64,000 nt of DNA, from assembly GCA_002373975.1 (NCBI GenBank), contig DFKZ01000099.1:1-64000 (forward strand). Direction: 5' to 3'. The position numbers and the translations under genes were made by a program. The notes below the pieces were generated by a model. It worked only from the letters and a program-made list of their open reading frames with translations, was not told the origin of the DNA and made no database searches. Numbering within the stretch: the first letter of the stretch is position 1; every line of letters begins with the position of its first letter. Shown here one piece after another: positions 37,170-46,924 of this stretch. The DNA is from Lachnospiraceae bacterium UBA3632. Lineage in GTDB: Bacteria > Bacillota > Clostridia > Lachnospirales > Lachnospiraceae.

Positions 37170-38672
37170 ATGAAGAACAAGATTATTCGAATCGCCCTCG
37201 GCATCGCCGGAGCAATTGCGTTAGCCGCAACATTGCCGGCCACAGCCAAAGCGGCGGAGAGCAATTACACATACACATATGATTACTGGGGAGATGTACA
37301 GGAGTGTCCCGATACATACTCGGTAGTAAAGGTATTCACATACAAGGACCTGGGAATAAAGACTAATCTTAAGAATCCCGAATCGCTCTATGTGTACGGC
37401 AATATGCTCTATATCTGCGATACCGGCAATAACCGCATCATCGTTCTCGAGAGGATCGATGAAGATGAATTCGCTTATGTTGATGAATTCAGTAGCATAA
37501 AGGGTTCAGACAAGAACGATCTGAACGCTCCCGCGGACATCGCTATCAGCGAAGAAGGCGACATTTTCATTGCCGACAGAGGAAACGAAAGAATAGTCAA
37601 GGTTGACAAGGACTTGAATTATCTGATGGAATTCACCAAGCCCATTGACCTTTCCATAGCTGACGATCTGGTGTTCCAGCCGGATAAGATCGTTATCGAT
37701 ACTGCAGGTCGTGTGTACTGCTCGGCCATCGGTATCAACAAAGGCCTTGTTAAATACGAAGCTGACGGTGTATTCTCCGGATTCATCGGTGCAACACCTG
37801 TTGCTTACGACTTTACCGATTATCTTTGGAAAAAATTTGCTTCCCAGGAACAGAGAGCCAAGATGGAATCCTTTGTTCCCACGGAATACGATAACGTGTA
37901 TATGGATAAAGAAGGCTTCATCTATGCATGCGCCGGAGGACAGAAGGAAGAGGACCTCGATGCCGAGACAGTTCAGGCTGTACGCAAGATCAACATGTTA
38001 GGTTCCGATATCCTTGTCCGGAACGGCGATTACCCCATATACGGAGACCTCTACTGGGGCGGAGGCGGCGGAATCACCGGCCCCTCATATTTCACGGATG
38101 TCACCGTTCTCGACAATGATGTTTACATATGCCTCGACAAAAACAGAGGACGTCTTTTCGGATATGACGATCAGGGACGCAACATTTTCTGCTTTGGCGG
38201 AAACGGAAACATGGAGGGATACTTCAGAAGACCCGTGTCTCTCGAGCATATGGGCAACGACCTGATGGTACTCGATCAGCTCGACAATGCAATCACCCTG
38301 TTTATCCCCACAGAGTTCGGAAACCTTATCTACACCGCAATGGATCAGTTCGATCACGGTGAGTATGATGAGGCTCAGGCAACATGGGAAAAGGTTAAGG
38401 TGCTGAACGGTAACTACACTCTTGCGTATATCGGAATAGGCCGTTCGCTCCTGCGCAATGAGCATTACAGAGAGGCAATGGATTATTTCGAGCTCAAATA
38501 TGATGACGAGAATTATTCCAAGGCATACGGACAGTACCGTAAAGGATGGATCAAAGCAAATATAGGATGGATAATCGCCGTTCTTCTTGCCATCTTCCTG
38601 ATCCCTCTTGGAATAGGAAAGATAAAATCCATCAAGCACGAGATAGATATAGCGGACATATTCAGGGTTTAG
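37170..38672 (+). CDS. Exported NHL-repeat propeller protein with C-terminal membrane anchor
   Basis: A 500-residue protein with a cleavable signal peptide (cleavage likely after ATAKA, about residue 28). NHL-like propeller blades follow (LYICDTGNNRIIVLE, IFIADRGNERIVKVD, VYICLDKNRGRLFGYD), then a short TPR-like helical part (GEYDEAQATWEKV, HYREAMDYFELKY) and a membrane segment near 470-490 with a short basic tail. No catalytic motif. Such genes accompany Yip1 and DUF5696 genes in sugar-transport clusters of Bacillota; a role as surface scaffold or partner of the importer is a guess. Confidence 0.78.
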   Translation: MKNKIIRIALGIAGAIALAATLPATAKAAESNYTYTYDYWGDVQECPDTYSVVKVFTYKDLGIKTNLKNPESLYVYGNMLYICDTGNNRIIVLERIDEDEFAYVDEFSSIKGSDKNDLNAPADIAISEEGDIFIADRGNERIVKVDKDLNYLMEFTKPIDLSIADDLVFQPDKIVIDTAGRVYCSAIGINKGLVKYEADGVFSGFIGATPVAYDFTDYLWKKFASQEQRAKMESFVPTEYDNVYMDKEGFIYACAGGQKEEDLDAETVQAVRKINMLGSDILVRNGDYPIYGDLYWGGGGGITGPSYFTDVTVLDNDVYICLDKNRGRLFGYDDQGRNIFCFGGNGNMEGYFRRPVSLEHMGNDLMVLDQLDNAITLFIPTEFGNLIYTAMDQFDHGEYDEAQATWEKVKVLNGNYTLAYIGIGRSLLRNEHYREAMDYFELKYDDENYSKAYGQYRKGWIKANIGWIIAVLLAIFLIPLGIGKIKSIKHEIDIADIFRV

Positions 38673-38744
38673 GAAGTACCATGCGCCGCCCGGCGTCCGG
38701 ATCACAAATTATCCCGATAAACCGGGATAATACAGGAGAAAGCC

Positions 38745-39401
38745 ATGTTCAAATCGTTAACCAAAAAAGAGACTTATATCAAATACCTTAAGTCACTCAA
38801 GTTCGGGTTTTATTGCATGACACACCCGCTTGACGGCTTCTGGGATCTGACTCATGAAAAGAGAGGAACCTACGCAGCAGCCAACACGATACTTTTCGTC
38901 ACGATCCTTATAAGGATACTGAAGCTGCGCTATACAAGTTTCCTTTTCATACAGGTATATTGGGAGGACATCAATATCTTCCTGTATATCGCAAGTATCC
39001 TGTTCCCACTGGCATTGTGGGTCGTCGGAAACTGGGCACTTACCACACTGTTTGACGGCAAAGGCCGTCTGGGACAGGTGTATATGGCAACCTGCTACGG
39101 GCTCCTTCCTTATCCCGTGTTCCAGTTGCCGCTTATGATCGCCAGCAACTTTGTCACGATCGAGGAAGGTCAGTTCTATTCGGTGCTGAGCGTCATATCC
39201 CTTGTGTACTGTGCGTTCTTGATAATCGCGGGCATGGGACAGATACATGATTTCTCGATGGGAAAGAATATACTGTTTACCATCGCTTCACTTTTTGCAA
39301 TGCTGGTAATGATATTCATATTGATGATATTCTTCAGCATGATCACACAGGGCGTTTCATACTTCATCTCCCTCGGTAAAGAGATGATGTTCCGAATATA
39401 A
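38745..39401 (+). CDS. Yip1-family membrane protein
   Basis: A 218-residue integral membrane protein with about five segments. The N-terminal FYCMTHPLDGFWDLTHEKRG is the typical entry of bacterial Yip1-domain proteins, and ATCYGLLPYPVFQLPL marks the domain core. Function in bacteria is unclear. It lies between the NHL gene and the DUF5696 gene, with AGGAG upstream of the ATG. Confidence 0.82.
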   Translation: MFKSLTKKETYIKYLKSLKFGFYCMTHPLDGFWDLTHEKRGTYAAANTILFVTILIRILKLRYTSFLFIQVYWEDINIFLYIASILFPLALWVVGNWALTTLFDGKGRLGQVYMATCYGLLPYPVFQLPLMIASNFVTIEEGQFYSVLSVISLVYCAFLIIAGMGQIHDFSMGKNILFTIASLFAMLVMIFILMIFFSMITQGVSYFISLGKEMMFRI

Positions 39402-39450
39402 AGCATTTAAGATTTAGAAATAACACAACCTATCAGGGATTGGAGTTGTC

Positions 39451-42063
39451 ATGAAGAAAGAAAAAAAGGTTTTGACCGAGGCACAGGTCGAAAAGAGAAA
39501 AGAATTATTTGACTTCCTCAAGGGACTTATATTTCCTACCGCGCTCATAGCAGTAATAGCGCTGGCTATTTTCCTTGTAGTCAAATTTGTTAATCCCGAA
39601 ACGGAATATATGAAGGTGGATCCCTATGCTCCGGATGAAGAGCTGACGGAACCCATAGTGCTGGAATCGGAAGGGCTGATCTTCACAATGGATCCTCTCA
39701 CCACACATTTTACCGTAGAGCAGAAGTCCAACGGAAAGGTTTGGTCATCTTATATTGAGGATGCGGAAAGCGATGAGATGGCTCTCGCAAGCGAAAAAGG
39801 AAAGATGAGTTCGAACCTGGTCCTTTCTTATGCGATCGTTACCGGTCTTGAGACGGTCTATGACAGCTACACATACAGTGTTAAGAATAATATCTACCAC
39901 GTTGAAAAAGATGGCGATACCGTTAAAGTATTCTATTCAATGGGTAGTGTTGAGAAGGAATATATCATTCCTTCCATCATAAAAGCGGCGGATTTCGAGG
40001 CATACCTCGACAAGTTTGATTCAGGTGTAAGAGATACCGCCAAGGACGCATACAAGAAATACGATATCGATAATCTTAAATCCGGTGATAACAAGGACGA
40101 TGTACTTGAACAGTTCCCTATTGCTGCCAAGGAAGTTATCTACGTTCTGCGTGATACCACCAAAGAGGCGAGAAAAGAAAAGCTCGAAGCGGCATTTGCT
40201 GCAGCCGGATATACATACGACGATTACCTTGCCGACATGGAGCTGGGTACGGTAGAAAAAAAGGACGACAAGCCCGTATTCAATGTTGAGATGGACTTCA
40301 GACTTGAGGGAAATGACATGGTGGTCGAGATCCCCTTCAGCTCTCTCAAGTACAATCCTTCGATGCCGATATACACACTTTCGCCCCTTCCTTATTTCGG
40401 AGCGGCGAGCAGGGAAGATGAAGGATATATGTTCGTTCCCGAAGGCGGCGGAGCGATCATCAACTACAATAACGGTAAAACTTCCCAGAGCGACTACTAT
40501 GCCAATGTCTACGGATGGGATATGGGTCTTAGAAGACAGTACGTCATCCATAACACCAGAGCATACTTCGGAGTGTTCGGACAGTCCCGTGATGACAGCT
40601 CTTATATCTGCATCCTTGAGGATGGTGCATCCTATGCATCAGTCAGAGCATTCATAAGCGGAAGACAGAACACATACAATTTTACCAATGCACTCTACTC
40701 AATATGTGCGAGAGAACAGTATGATATCGGAGATATCGCAAACTCTGATGTATATGCATACTCCACCAAGCTTCCCCAGGATGAGAGCATAGTACAGAGA
40801 TACCGCTTTGTGGACAGCCCCGACTATGTCGACATGGCATACGCTTACAGGGATTATCTCGAGACAGAGTACGGCCAGTATATGACACTTAACGATTACA
40901 CCGAAGCTCCCCTTACGGTTGAGCTCGTAGGTGCCATCGACAAGATACAGCAGGTTATGGGTGTGCCGGTATCAAGGCCCCTCAAGCTCACAAGCTTTAA
41001 CGAGGCTTCGGATATCATAACAGACCTAAGCTCGCAGGATGTGGGACACCTTTCCGTTAAGCTCACCGGCTGGTGCAACGGAGGAGTAAGCCAGAAGCTT
41101 CTCAAGCGTGTAACGCTTGTAGCGGCATTGGGAACACAGAGAGATCTCAAGAACCTCTGTAAGACCGCAAAAGATAACGGCGTAGACCTTTATCTTGACG
41201 GTATTACCCAGTACGAGCACAACAGCAATATCTTTAACGGATTCTTCAGCTATCGTGATGCCGCAAGGCTCCTTACGAGAGAGCGCGCGGAGCAGTACAA
41301 CTTCAGCCATGTAACATACAAGGCCAGAGAGGGATTCAAGAGCTATTACCTGCTCCACACACCTCTTGCCATGAGAATGGCGGACAACCTTGTAAAGCAG
41401 GCTGTTAAGTATGGTACCGGAGTGTCGTTCCAGGATATCGGAATGGACCTTTCATCCGATTACTACCGCAAGGATCCTCACAGCAGAGAAAACACCAAGA
41501 CACTCAACACGGATCTGCTCAAGACTCTTGATGACAAGAATACAAAGCTCATGGTAAACATGGGTAACGATTATGCGGTTCCTTATGCAGATGTGGTTAC
41601 CAATATGGACCTTAAGGGCAGCGGATACACTGTGCTTGACGAGGAGGTTCCCTTCTATCAGATAGCGGTTCACGGATATGTTAATTACACCGGATACCCG
41701 GTAAACATTTCCGGCAATGATGAGGAAGAAGTGCTGATGAGCGCGGAGTACGGAGCGGGCCTCAACTTCACACTCATGAGCGAGAGCAGCTTTACTCTTC
41801 AGAAGACTCTCTATCCCGAGTATTACGGATCCGAGTATGCATCATGGAAGGATCGCGTGCTCAGTATCTGCACAAGATATAACAGAGAGCTCGGCCACAC
41901 CTTCAACCAGGAGATGACCGGCCACGAGATTCTCTCTCCTTATGTAAGATGCACAACTTATGCCGATGGCACAAAAGTATATGTCAATTACGGATTCGCC
42001 GAGGATTACACCGCAGAGGACGGAACGGTTGTAAAGGCAAGAGATTATACAGTAGTCAGATAA
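39451..42063 (+). CDS. DUF5696-family membrane-anchored protein
   Basis: An 870-residue protein with one N-terminal membrane segment (~29-47) and a large outside part. Beta-rich regions occupy ~65-330 (EGLIFTMDPLTTHFTV, SPLPYFGAASREDEGY). A barrel-like region at ~500-780 contains GVDLYLDGITQYEHNSN and other D/E-rich loops reminiscent of glycoside hydrolase barrels, but no assigned catalytic pair. I assign DUF5696 from its overall look and its conserved company of NHL, Yip1 and sugar ABC genes. It may bind or trim oligosaccharides before uptake. Confidence 0.75.
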   Translation: MKKEKKVLTEAQVEKRKELFDFLKGLIFPTALIAVIALAIFLVVKFVNPETEYMKVDPYAPDEELTEPIVLESEGLIFTMDPLTTHFTVEQKSNGKVWSSYIEDAESDEMALASEKGKMSSNLVLSYAIVTGLETVYDSYTYSVKNNIYHVEKDGDTVKVFYSMGSVEKEYIIPSIIKAADFEAYLDKFDSGVRDTAKDAYKKYDIDNLKSGDNKDDVLEQFPIAAKEVIYVLRDTTKEARKEKLEAAFAAAGYTYDDYLADMELGTVEKKDDKPVFNVEMDFRLEGNDMVVEIPFSSLKYNPSMPIYTLSPLPYFGAASREDEGYMFVPEGGGAIINYNNGKTSQSDYYANVYGWDMGLRRQYVIHNTRAYFGVFGQSRDDSSYICILEDGASYASVRAFISGRQNTYNFTNALYSICAREQYDIGDIANSDVYAYSTKLPQDESIVQRYRFVDSPDYVDMAYAYRDYLETEYGQYMTLNDYTEAPLTVELVGAIDKIQQVMGVPVSRPLKLTSFNEASDIITDLSSQDVGHLSVKLTGWCNGGVSQKLLKRVTLVAALGTQRDLKNLCKTAKDNGVDLYLDGITQYEHNSNIFNGFFSYRDAARLLTRERAEQYNFSHVTYKAREGFKSYYLLHTPLAMRMADNLVKQAVKYGTGVSFQDIGMDLSSDYYRKDPHSRENTKTLNTDLLKTLDDKNTKLMVNMGNDYAVPYADVVTNMDLKGSGYTVLDEEVPFYQIAVHGYVNYTGYPVNISGNDEEEVLMSAEYGAGLNFTLMSESSFTLQKTLYPEYYGSEYASWKDRVLSICTRYNRELGHTFNQEMTGHEILSPYVRCTTYADGTKVYVNYGFAEDYTAEDGTVVKARDYTVVR

Positions 42064-42084
42064 ACTGGGATTAGGTAGATTACG

Positions 42085-43017
42085 ATGGAAAAGAGAAAAG
42101 AAATGAAAAAGAAATCAAAGATCAGACTGACCGGACTTGAAAAAAGAAAAGCGATCGCGGGTTATATCTTCATAGCCCCCTTCATATTCGGTTTCCTTGT
42201 ATTCATGGTCAGGCCGCTGTTCCAGTCGCTATACATGAGCTTCTGTAATGTAGACCTCGGAGCGGCAAAATTCGAGATGACTCTGACCGGGTTTGATCAG
42301 TATTTCTGGGCTTTCAGAGTAGATCCGGATTATTCGAGGGCATTGGTGGAAGAACTCGTGAGAATGGTCATCTATTCCCTTGCTATTATAGTATTCAGCT
42401 TTTTCGTATCGCTGATCCTCAACCAGAAGTTCAAGGGAAGAGCACTTGTAAGAGCAATATTCTTCCTTCCTGTTATCCTTTCATCGGGCGTTATGCTTGG
42501 ACTTGAATCAAACAATCAGCTGATAGCCAACCTGCAGCAGACGATCGAGGACGCAGGAGCCTCCACGGTGAGTATCACTGATGGACTCGAAACTATCTTG
42601 CGAACCACCGGCGTCGGAGTAAGAGCCTTTGAAAAAGTCTTCGAAGTAATCGATAACATATATGATGTAGCGCTTGCATCCGGTATTCAGATCATCGTAT
42701 TCCTCTCCGGACTTCAGACTATTCCGAGAAGCATGTACGAGGCTGCCGATATCGAGGGATGTACTGCCTGGGAGAGTCTCTGGAAGATCACATTCCCTTC
42801 CATCAGTTCACTCTTCCTTGTTAACTGGGTTTACACTGTAGTTGACTTCTGCATGAGATCCGATAACGCAGTAATCGAAAAGATCCAGAAGATCATGATC
42901 CAGAACCAGAACTACGGTGCCGCTTCGGCCATGACATGGGCATATTTCCTGATAGTCATAGCCTTTGTCGGAATCACTTCATTTGCAATATCAAAGGGGG
43001 TTTATTACAATGACTAA
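42085..43017 (+). CDS. Sugar ABC transporter permease, MalF type (second set)
   Basis: A 310-residue permease with a basic head, six membrane segments and EAA loop YEAADIEGCTAWESLWKITFP. A ~60-residue loop (~150-205) between membrane segments is longer than in the first set. The following permease gene overlaps it by 8 bp. This is a second, distinct permease pair in the same cluster. Confidence 0.9.
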   Translation: MEKRKEMKKKSKIRLTGLEKRKAIAGYIFIAPFIFGFLVFMVRPLFQSLYMSFCNVDLGAAKFEMTLTGFDQYFWAFRVDPDYSRALVEELVRMVIYSLAIIVFSFFVSLILNQKFKGRALVRAIFFLPVILSSGVMLGLESNNQLIANLQQTIEDAGASTVSITDGLETILRTTGVGVRAFEKVFEVIDNIYDVALASGIQIIVFLSGLQTIPRSMYEAADIEGCTAWESLWKITFPSISSLFLVNWVYTVVDFCMRSDNAVIEKIQKIMIQNQNYGAASAMTWAYFLIVIAFVGITSFAISKGVYYND

Positions 43018-44014
43018 AACCAAGACCAAGATTGCCAAGGAGGGATTCTGGGAGAGAAACCGCAAATCCGAAGGTTACCTCTTAAAGAAAAAAGCAAGCC
43101 AGATATTCGTGAGCATAGTAAGATTCATTCTTCTTTTCGGACTGTGTTTCCTTATCCTTCAGCCTCTGCTCAACAAGATATCAGTCAGCTTCATGACCGA
43201 GAGTGATCTGTTCAACCCGATAGTAGTATCGATCCCCGTTCACTTTACGCTTGATAACTACAAGCTTTCGGCAGAGATCATGAACTACGGAAAGTCCTTT
43301 GTGAACTCACTGGTCATTTCGATAACGGTATCGATCCTGCAGATAGCGGTATGTACATTCGTGGGATACGGATTCGCAAGATTCAAATTCCCGTTAAAGA
43401 AGCTGTGGTTTGCATTCGTAATGCTTGTGATCGTTGTTCCGCCCCAGGTAATATCAAACTCTCTGTTCCTTCACTTCAGATTCTTTGATATTTTCGGTCT
43501 GATAAGACTGATAACCGGAAGCTCGCTCAACCTTAGGGGATCGGTGCTCCCGTACTATCTTATGAGTATCGGGTGCATGGGACTTAAGAACGGACTGTAT
43601 ATCTACATGATAAGACAGTTCTTCAGGAACATCCCCAACGACATGGAAGAGGCTGCCTACGTCGACGGCTGCGGAATGGTAAAGACCTTCCTCACCATCA
43701 TGCTTCCGGAAGGAAAGCCCATCATCACATCCTGCTTCCTCTTCGCATTTGTATGGCAGTGGACTGATGGATTTTATTCCAAGATGTTCCTCGGAAATAT
43801 CTCGCTCGTAAGTATGAGTATCGCACGTATCGTTGACTCTCTGGGAGCATATATGCAGAGACTCCTGGGTGTTACGGTCACGATCTCCGTGGCGTATTCC
43901 AACTGTATCCTTTCGACAGGTACTCTGATGGTCATCGGGCCTGTAGTAATCCTGTATCTCTTTGCACAGAGACAGTTCGTTGAAAGTATCAGTTCAACAG
44001 GTATCAAGATGTAA
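43010..44014 (+). CDS. Sugar ABC transporter permease, MalG type (second set)
   Basis: A 334-residue permease with the EAA loop MEEAAYVDGCGMVKTFLTIMLP. The start is ATG 43010 after AAGGGGG, overlapping the previous gene's stop by translational coupling; an upstream in-frame start lies inside the preceding gene and is unlikely. It is followed by a binding-protein gene with its own promoter. Confidence 0.9.
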   Translation: MTKTKTKIAKEGFWERNRKSEGYLLKKKASQIFVSIVRFILLFGLCFLILQPLLNKISVSFMTESDLFNPIVVSIPVHFTLDNYKLSAEIMNYGKSFVNSLVISITVSILQIAVCTFVGYGFARFKFPLKKLWFAFVMLVIVVPPQVISNSLFLHFRFFDIFGLIRLITGSSLNLRGSVLPYYLMSIGCMGLKNGLYIYMIRQFFRNIPNDMEEAAYVDGCGMVKTFLTIMLPEGKPIITSCFLFAFVWQWTDGFYSKMFLGNISLVSMSIARIVDSLGAYMQRLLGVTVTISVAYSNCILSTGTLMVIGPVVILYLFAQRQFVESISSTGIKM

Positions 44015-44065
44015 AAAAAATACCTGAAAAAATGTCATAATTTTTCAAGGAAATGCGGTTCAAAG

Positions 44066-44094
44066 TTGTATATTTTGAAATATTATGATATAAT
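44066..44094 (+). promoter_or_regulatory. Internal promoter before the second binding-protein gene
   Basis: TATAAT at 44089-44094 with TTGTAT 17 bp upstream (44066-44071), 85 bp before the start codon. It would let the abundant binding protein be made in excess of the permeases. Confidence 0.55.
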
Positions 44095-44179
44095 GATTTT
44101 TGGTATCATGTTTTGCCGGACTCCCGGAAAAGTTCGACAGAACGTAATATATATTTCAATATGGAGGGTAAAGTATAAT

Positions 44180-45589
44180 ATGAGAAAGAAAATGACCGCA
44201 AGGGTTCTTTCCGTAGCTCTCTCCGCAGCAATGGTAATGAGCATGGCAGCATGTTCAAACGGCGGCGGATCAGGTAAGGGTAAGAAGGGTGCTGACAAGT
44301 ACACAATCTACACCGATGCAAACGGAAAAACCGTTGACCTCGGTGGCATGGAGATCATCATGCGTGACTGGTGGACCAATCCCGATGATTACTTCATGAC
44401 CAATCCTAAGAACGAGTATGATGAGGCTCGTAAAGAGTACATCGAGTGGGCTCAGGAGACCTACAACTTCACATTCAAGGAGCAGGCTATCTCCGATTGG
44501 GGTTCAACTCCTCAGGACTTCGTAGACTATGCTACCACCGGCGGCGATGAGAACTACATATTCGTCCTTCGTGATGATGCAGCTATCGCTCAGGCTATGG
44601 CAACTGGTCTTATGTATGATCTTTCTACTCTTGACTGCCTTGACTTCTCAGACAGCAAGTTCCAGGCTAACATGCTCCACGAGCAGTACGGATTCAAGGG
44701 CGGCATCTATGCTATGTACGCAGGCGTTTCCGAGCCTCGTGACGGTCTCTTCATCAACGAGAATATCCTTAAGGATGCAGGTGTTGACGTAAATGAGATC
44801 TATGATGCACAGAAGAACGGAACCTGGACATGGGATAAGTTCACCGAGATCATGGACAAGGTTCAGGTTGATAAAGATAACGACGGCGTAAATGATATCT
44901 GGGGCTTCACCGGTAATACCGGATCCTTCACATCTGACTGCGTATATTCTAACGGCGGTGAGTTTGTTGGTAAGGATGCTAACGGATACACATACGGCCT
45001 TGATGATTCCAAGACACAGGCTGGTCTTCAGTTCTCTGCTGATATTCAGGCTAAGTATTTCATGCCCAGACCTGAAGGAGCTGCTTGGGACTACTACAAG
45101 GAAGAGTTCCTTAACGGTACTGTTGCATTCTGCTGTGACGGCTTCTATGCAGGCTGCCAGGGCAGCTACTTCGCAGAGCCTTCTTTCGACCTTGGCTTCG
45201 TTATGATTCCTGCAGGCCCCAGCGGAAAGCTTGTTAACTGCTGGTCCAACAACCCTGTTGCAATCCCTGCTTGCTATGATGCAGACAAGGCTTGGAAGCT
45301 CGCATTCGCATGGAACGTTTACACTGACGATCCTGCAGGATACGAAGGATACAACGGACAGCTCTCAAGAGCACGTCTCGGTGCATTCGACGACAGAGCT
45401 TGTGACGAGACAGTTCCTATGATGAGCGAGAAGGAGCACGGCATGATTTCTTACGCAGGAATGGTTCCTGAGCTTGAAGCAGGCCCTACACTCATCTGGA
45501 ACATCTACGGTGGAGCAGATGTTTCTGCAGCTATCGACGGCGCTGCTGAGAGCTGGAAGAGCTTCATCGCAGCTGCTAACGCTAGATAA
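44180..45589 (+). CDS. Sugar ABC transporter solute-binding lipoprotein
   Basis: A 469-residue family-1 binding protein with a lipoprotein signal (MSMAAC, Cys25) and a Gly/Ser/Lys linker. DGLFINENILKDAG, WTWDKFTEIMDKV and VNDIWGFTGN are typical. The start is ATG 44180 after GGAGGG. Codon use differs from the neighbours: GCT, CCT, GTT and CGT are frequent, as in highly expressed genes. It has its own promoter and a strong terminator. It most likely serves the permease pair just upstream. Confidence 0.9.
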   Translation: MRKKMTARVLSVALSAAMVMSMAACSNGGGSGKGKKGADKYTIYTDANGKTVDLGGMEIIMRDWWTNPDDYFMTNPKNEYDEARKEYIEWAQETYNFTFKEQAISDWGSTPQDFVDYATTGGDENYIFVLRDDAAIAQAMATGLMYDLSTLDCLDFSDSKFQANMLHEQYGFKGGIYAMYAGVSEPRDGLFINENILKDAGVDVNEIYDAQKNGTWTWDKFTEIMDKVQVDKDNDGVNDIWGFTGNTGSFTSDCVYSNGGEFVGKDANGYTYGLDDSKTQAGLQFSADIQAKYFMPRPEGAAWDYYKEEFLNGTVAFCCDGFYAGCQGSYFAEPSFDLGFVMIPAGPSGKLVNCWSNNPVAIPACYDADKAWKLAFAWNVYTDDPAGYEGYNGQLSRARLGAFDDRACDETVPMMSEKEHGMISYAGMVPELEAGPTLIWNIYGGADVSAAIDGAAESWKSFIAAANAR

Positions 45590-45627
45590 TCATTTAGCTT
45601 AGATAGTTTAATAATAATTTAATCAAT

Positions 45628-45665
45628 AAAAAGAGACGGTTTTTTCCGGAGCCGTCTCTTTTTTT
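45628..45665 (+). terminator. Strong terminator after the binding-protein gene
   Basis: AAAGAGACGG (45630-45639) pairs with CCGTCTCTTT (45652-45661), followed by a run of seven to eight T. It ends the transport cluster. Confidence 0.9.
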
Positions 45666-45687
45666 GTGCTTAAGATGAATTCGTTTA

Positions 45688-45719
45688 TTTTGCGCAAAAT
45701 ATGAGCAGAAAATTATAAA
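45688..45719 (+). promoter_or_regulatory. Promoter with palindromic operator before the adaptor/FtsX block
   Basis: TTGCGC (45690-45695) and TATAAA (45714-45719) are 18 bp apart. A perfect 12-bp palindrome, TTTTGCGCAAAA (45688-45699), covers the -35, as expected for a dimeric regulator site. The remaining ~100 bp to the next start is AT-rich and holds nothing else clear. Confidence 0.5.
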
Positions 45720-45823
45720 AAAAACATAGAAAGAGTAGTCTGGAAATCAAAAGAAATATAAAGTAATATTTGGATTTTAATGAAAGAATGGCCCACTATG
45801 TTAAGAGGGCGAAACGTATCATC

Positions 45824-46924
45824 ATGAAGATTAACATTAAGTACAAAAAACTGAAGACAGCAATGGTCTCAATAGCGCTTTTGTCAGCATTTTTTCTGAG
45901 CTCATGTGCGGTGCCGGAGGAGGAGCCTGTGATCATCCTCGAAGAGGGTGATGACTCGCTGGATTATGTCCTTGTCACATGCACGTATGACGATATCATT
46001 GCCACAAGGAAAATGGAATGTACGTATAAAAAGGATGATGAACAGGAAGTATATTTCCCTGTGAGCGGAAAAGTGATCGACAAGGTATTTGTTGATGTGG
46101 GATCAGAAGTAAAAAAGGGCGATGTGCTGGCAAGGCTTGATATAGGAACTCTTGAAGCGGATATAGCATATTACGAGTATTCAATCAAAAAGAACGAACT
46201 TCAGCTTGGATATATAGACGAAGAAGAGAATCTGTCCATTCAGGATATGATCCTTGACTGCTATGTGAGAAAGATCACAAACGGAGAGATGCTCGAAAAA
46301 AGAGTGGAAGCTCTGAAAAAGCAGAACGAGCAAAAGAGACAGAGTCTTAACGATACTCTTGAATTTGACAGAAGAAAGCTTGCCGCACTCAGAAAAGAGT
46401 ATGCGCAGAGCACTGTGGTGGCTGAGTTTGACGGAAAGGTCAGCGAGATACTGGAGAATCTTGAGGGATCGACATCGAATATAGAAAAATGCATTATGAA
46501 GATAGTCGATAATTCAGAGGGCTTTTTTGAGACGAAGGATCAGGATCAGGCGAAGTATTTTGCCGAGGGTGAGACTGTTCCCATGCGGATAATAACCGGA
46601 AGCGGCAAAGGAGATTATGAATTGATCCCCGATGCCATGGACGAATGGGGAGAGACACAGAGATTCAGGATCTTTTCCGGAGATAACGCAGAGGAACTTG
46701 AAGCAGGCGTTAAGGGAGAGATCATATTCCCGATCGAGAAAAAAGAAAATGTGCTCTGTCTTCCCAGGGAATGTATCTACAAGGCGGGAAGCGACAGTTA
46801 TGTATATGTGCTTGATGATGAGGGAATGAGGCAGGTCAAGTGGATCGAGACCGGCCTTGAGGGGGATGAAAAAGTCGAGATCACAAGTGGTCTCGAAGAC
46901 GGAGAGAAGGTAATCAGACGTTAA
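45824..46924 (+). CDS. Membrane-fusion/adaptor lipoprotein (HlyD/MacA-like)
   Basis: A 366-residue lipoprotein (LSSC, Cys28). A biotinyl-lipoyl-like half (VSGKVIDKVFVDVGSEVKKGDVLARL) is followed by a coiled-coil hairpin (~120-190), the return half-motif (VVAEFDGKVSEILENLEGS) and a beta-barrel part ending ETGLEGDEKVEITSGLEDGEKVI, the usual MacA/RND adaptor tail. In Gram-positive bacteria such proteins link to FtsX/MacB-type ABC systems. ATG 45824 gives a good lipoprotein signal; ATG 45788 is an alternative. The next gene begins at the base after its stop. Confidence 0.83.
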   Translation: MKINIKYKKLKTAMVSIALLSAFFLSSCAVPEEEPVIILEEGDDSLDYVLVTCTYDDIIATRKMECTYKKDDEQEVYFPVSGKVIDKVFVDVGSEVKKGDVLARLDIGTLEADIAYYEYSIKKNELQLGYIDEEENLSIQDMILDCYVRKITNGEMLEKRVEALKKQNEQKRQSLNDTLEFDRRKLAALRKEYAQSTVVAEFDGKVSEILENLEGSTSNIEKCIMKIVDNSEGFFETKDQDQAKYFAEGETVPMRIITGSGKGDYELIPDAMDEWGETQRFRIFSGDNAEELEAGVKGEIIFPIEKKENVLCLPRECIYKAGSDSYVYVLDDEGMRQVKWIETGLEGDEKVEITSGLEDGEKVIRR

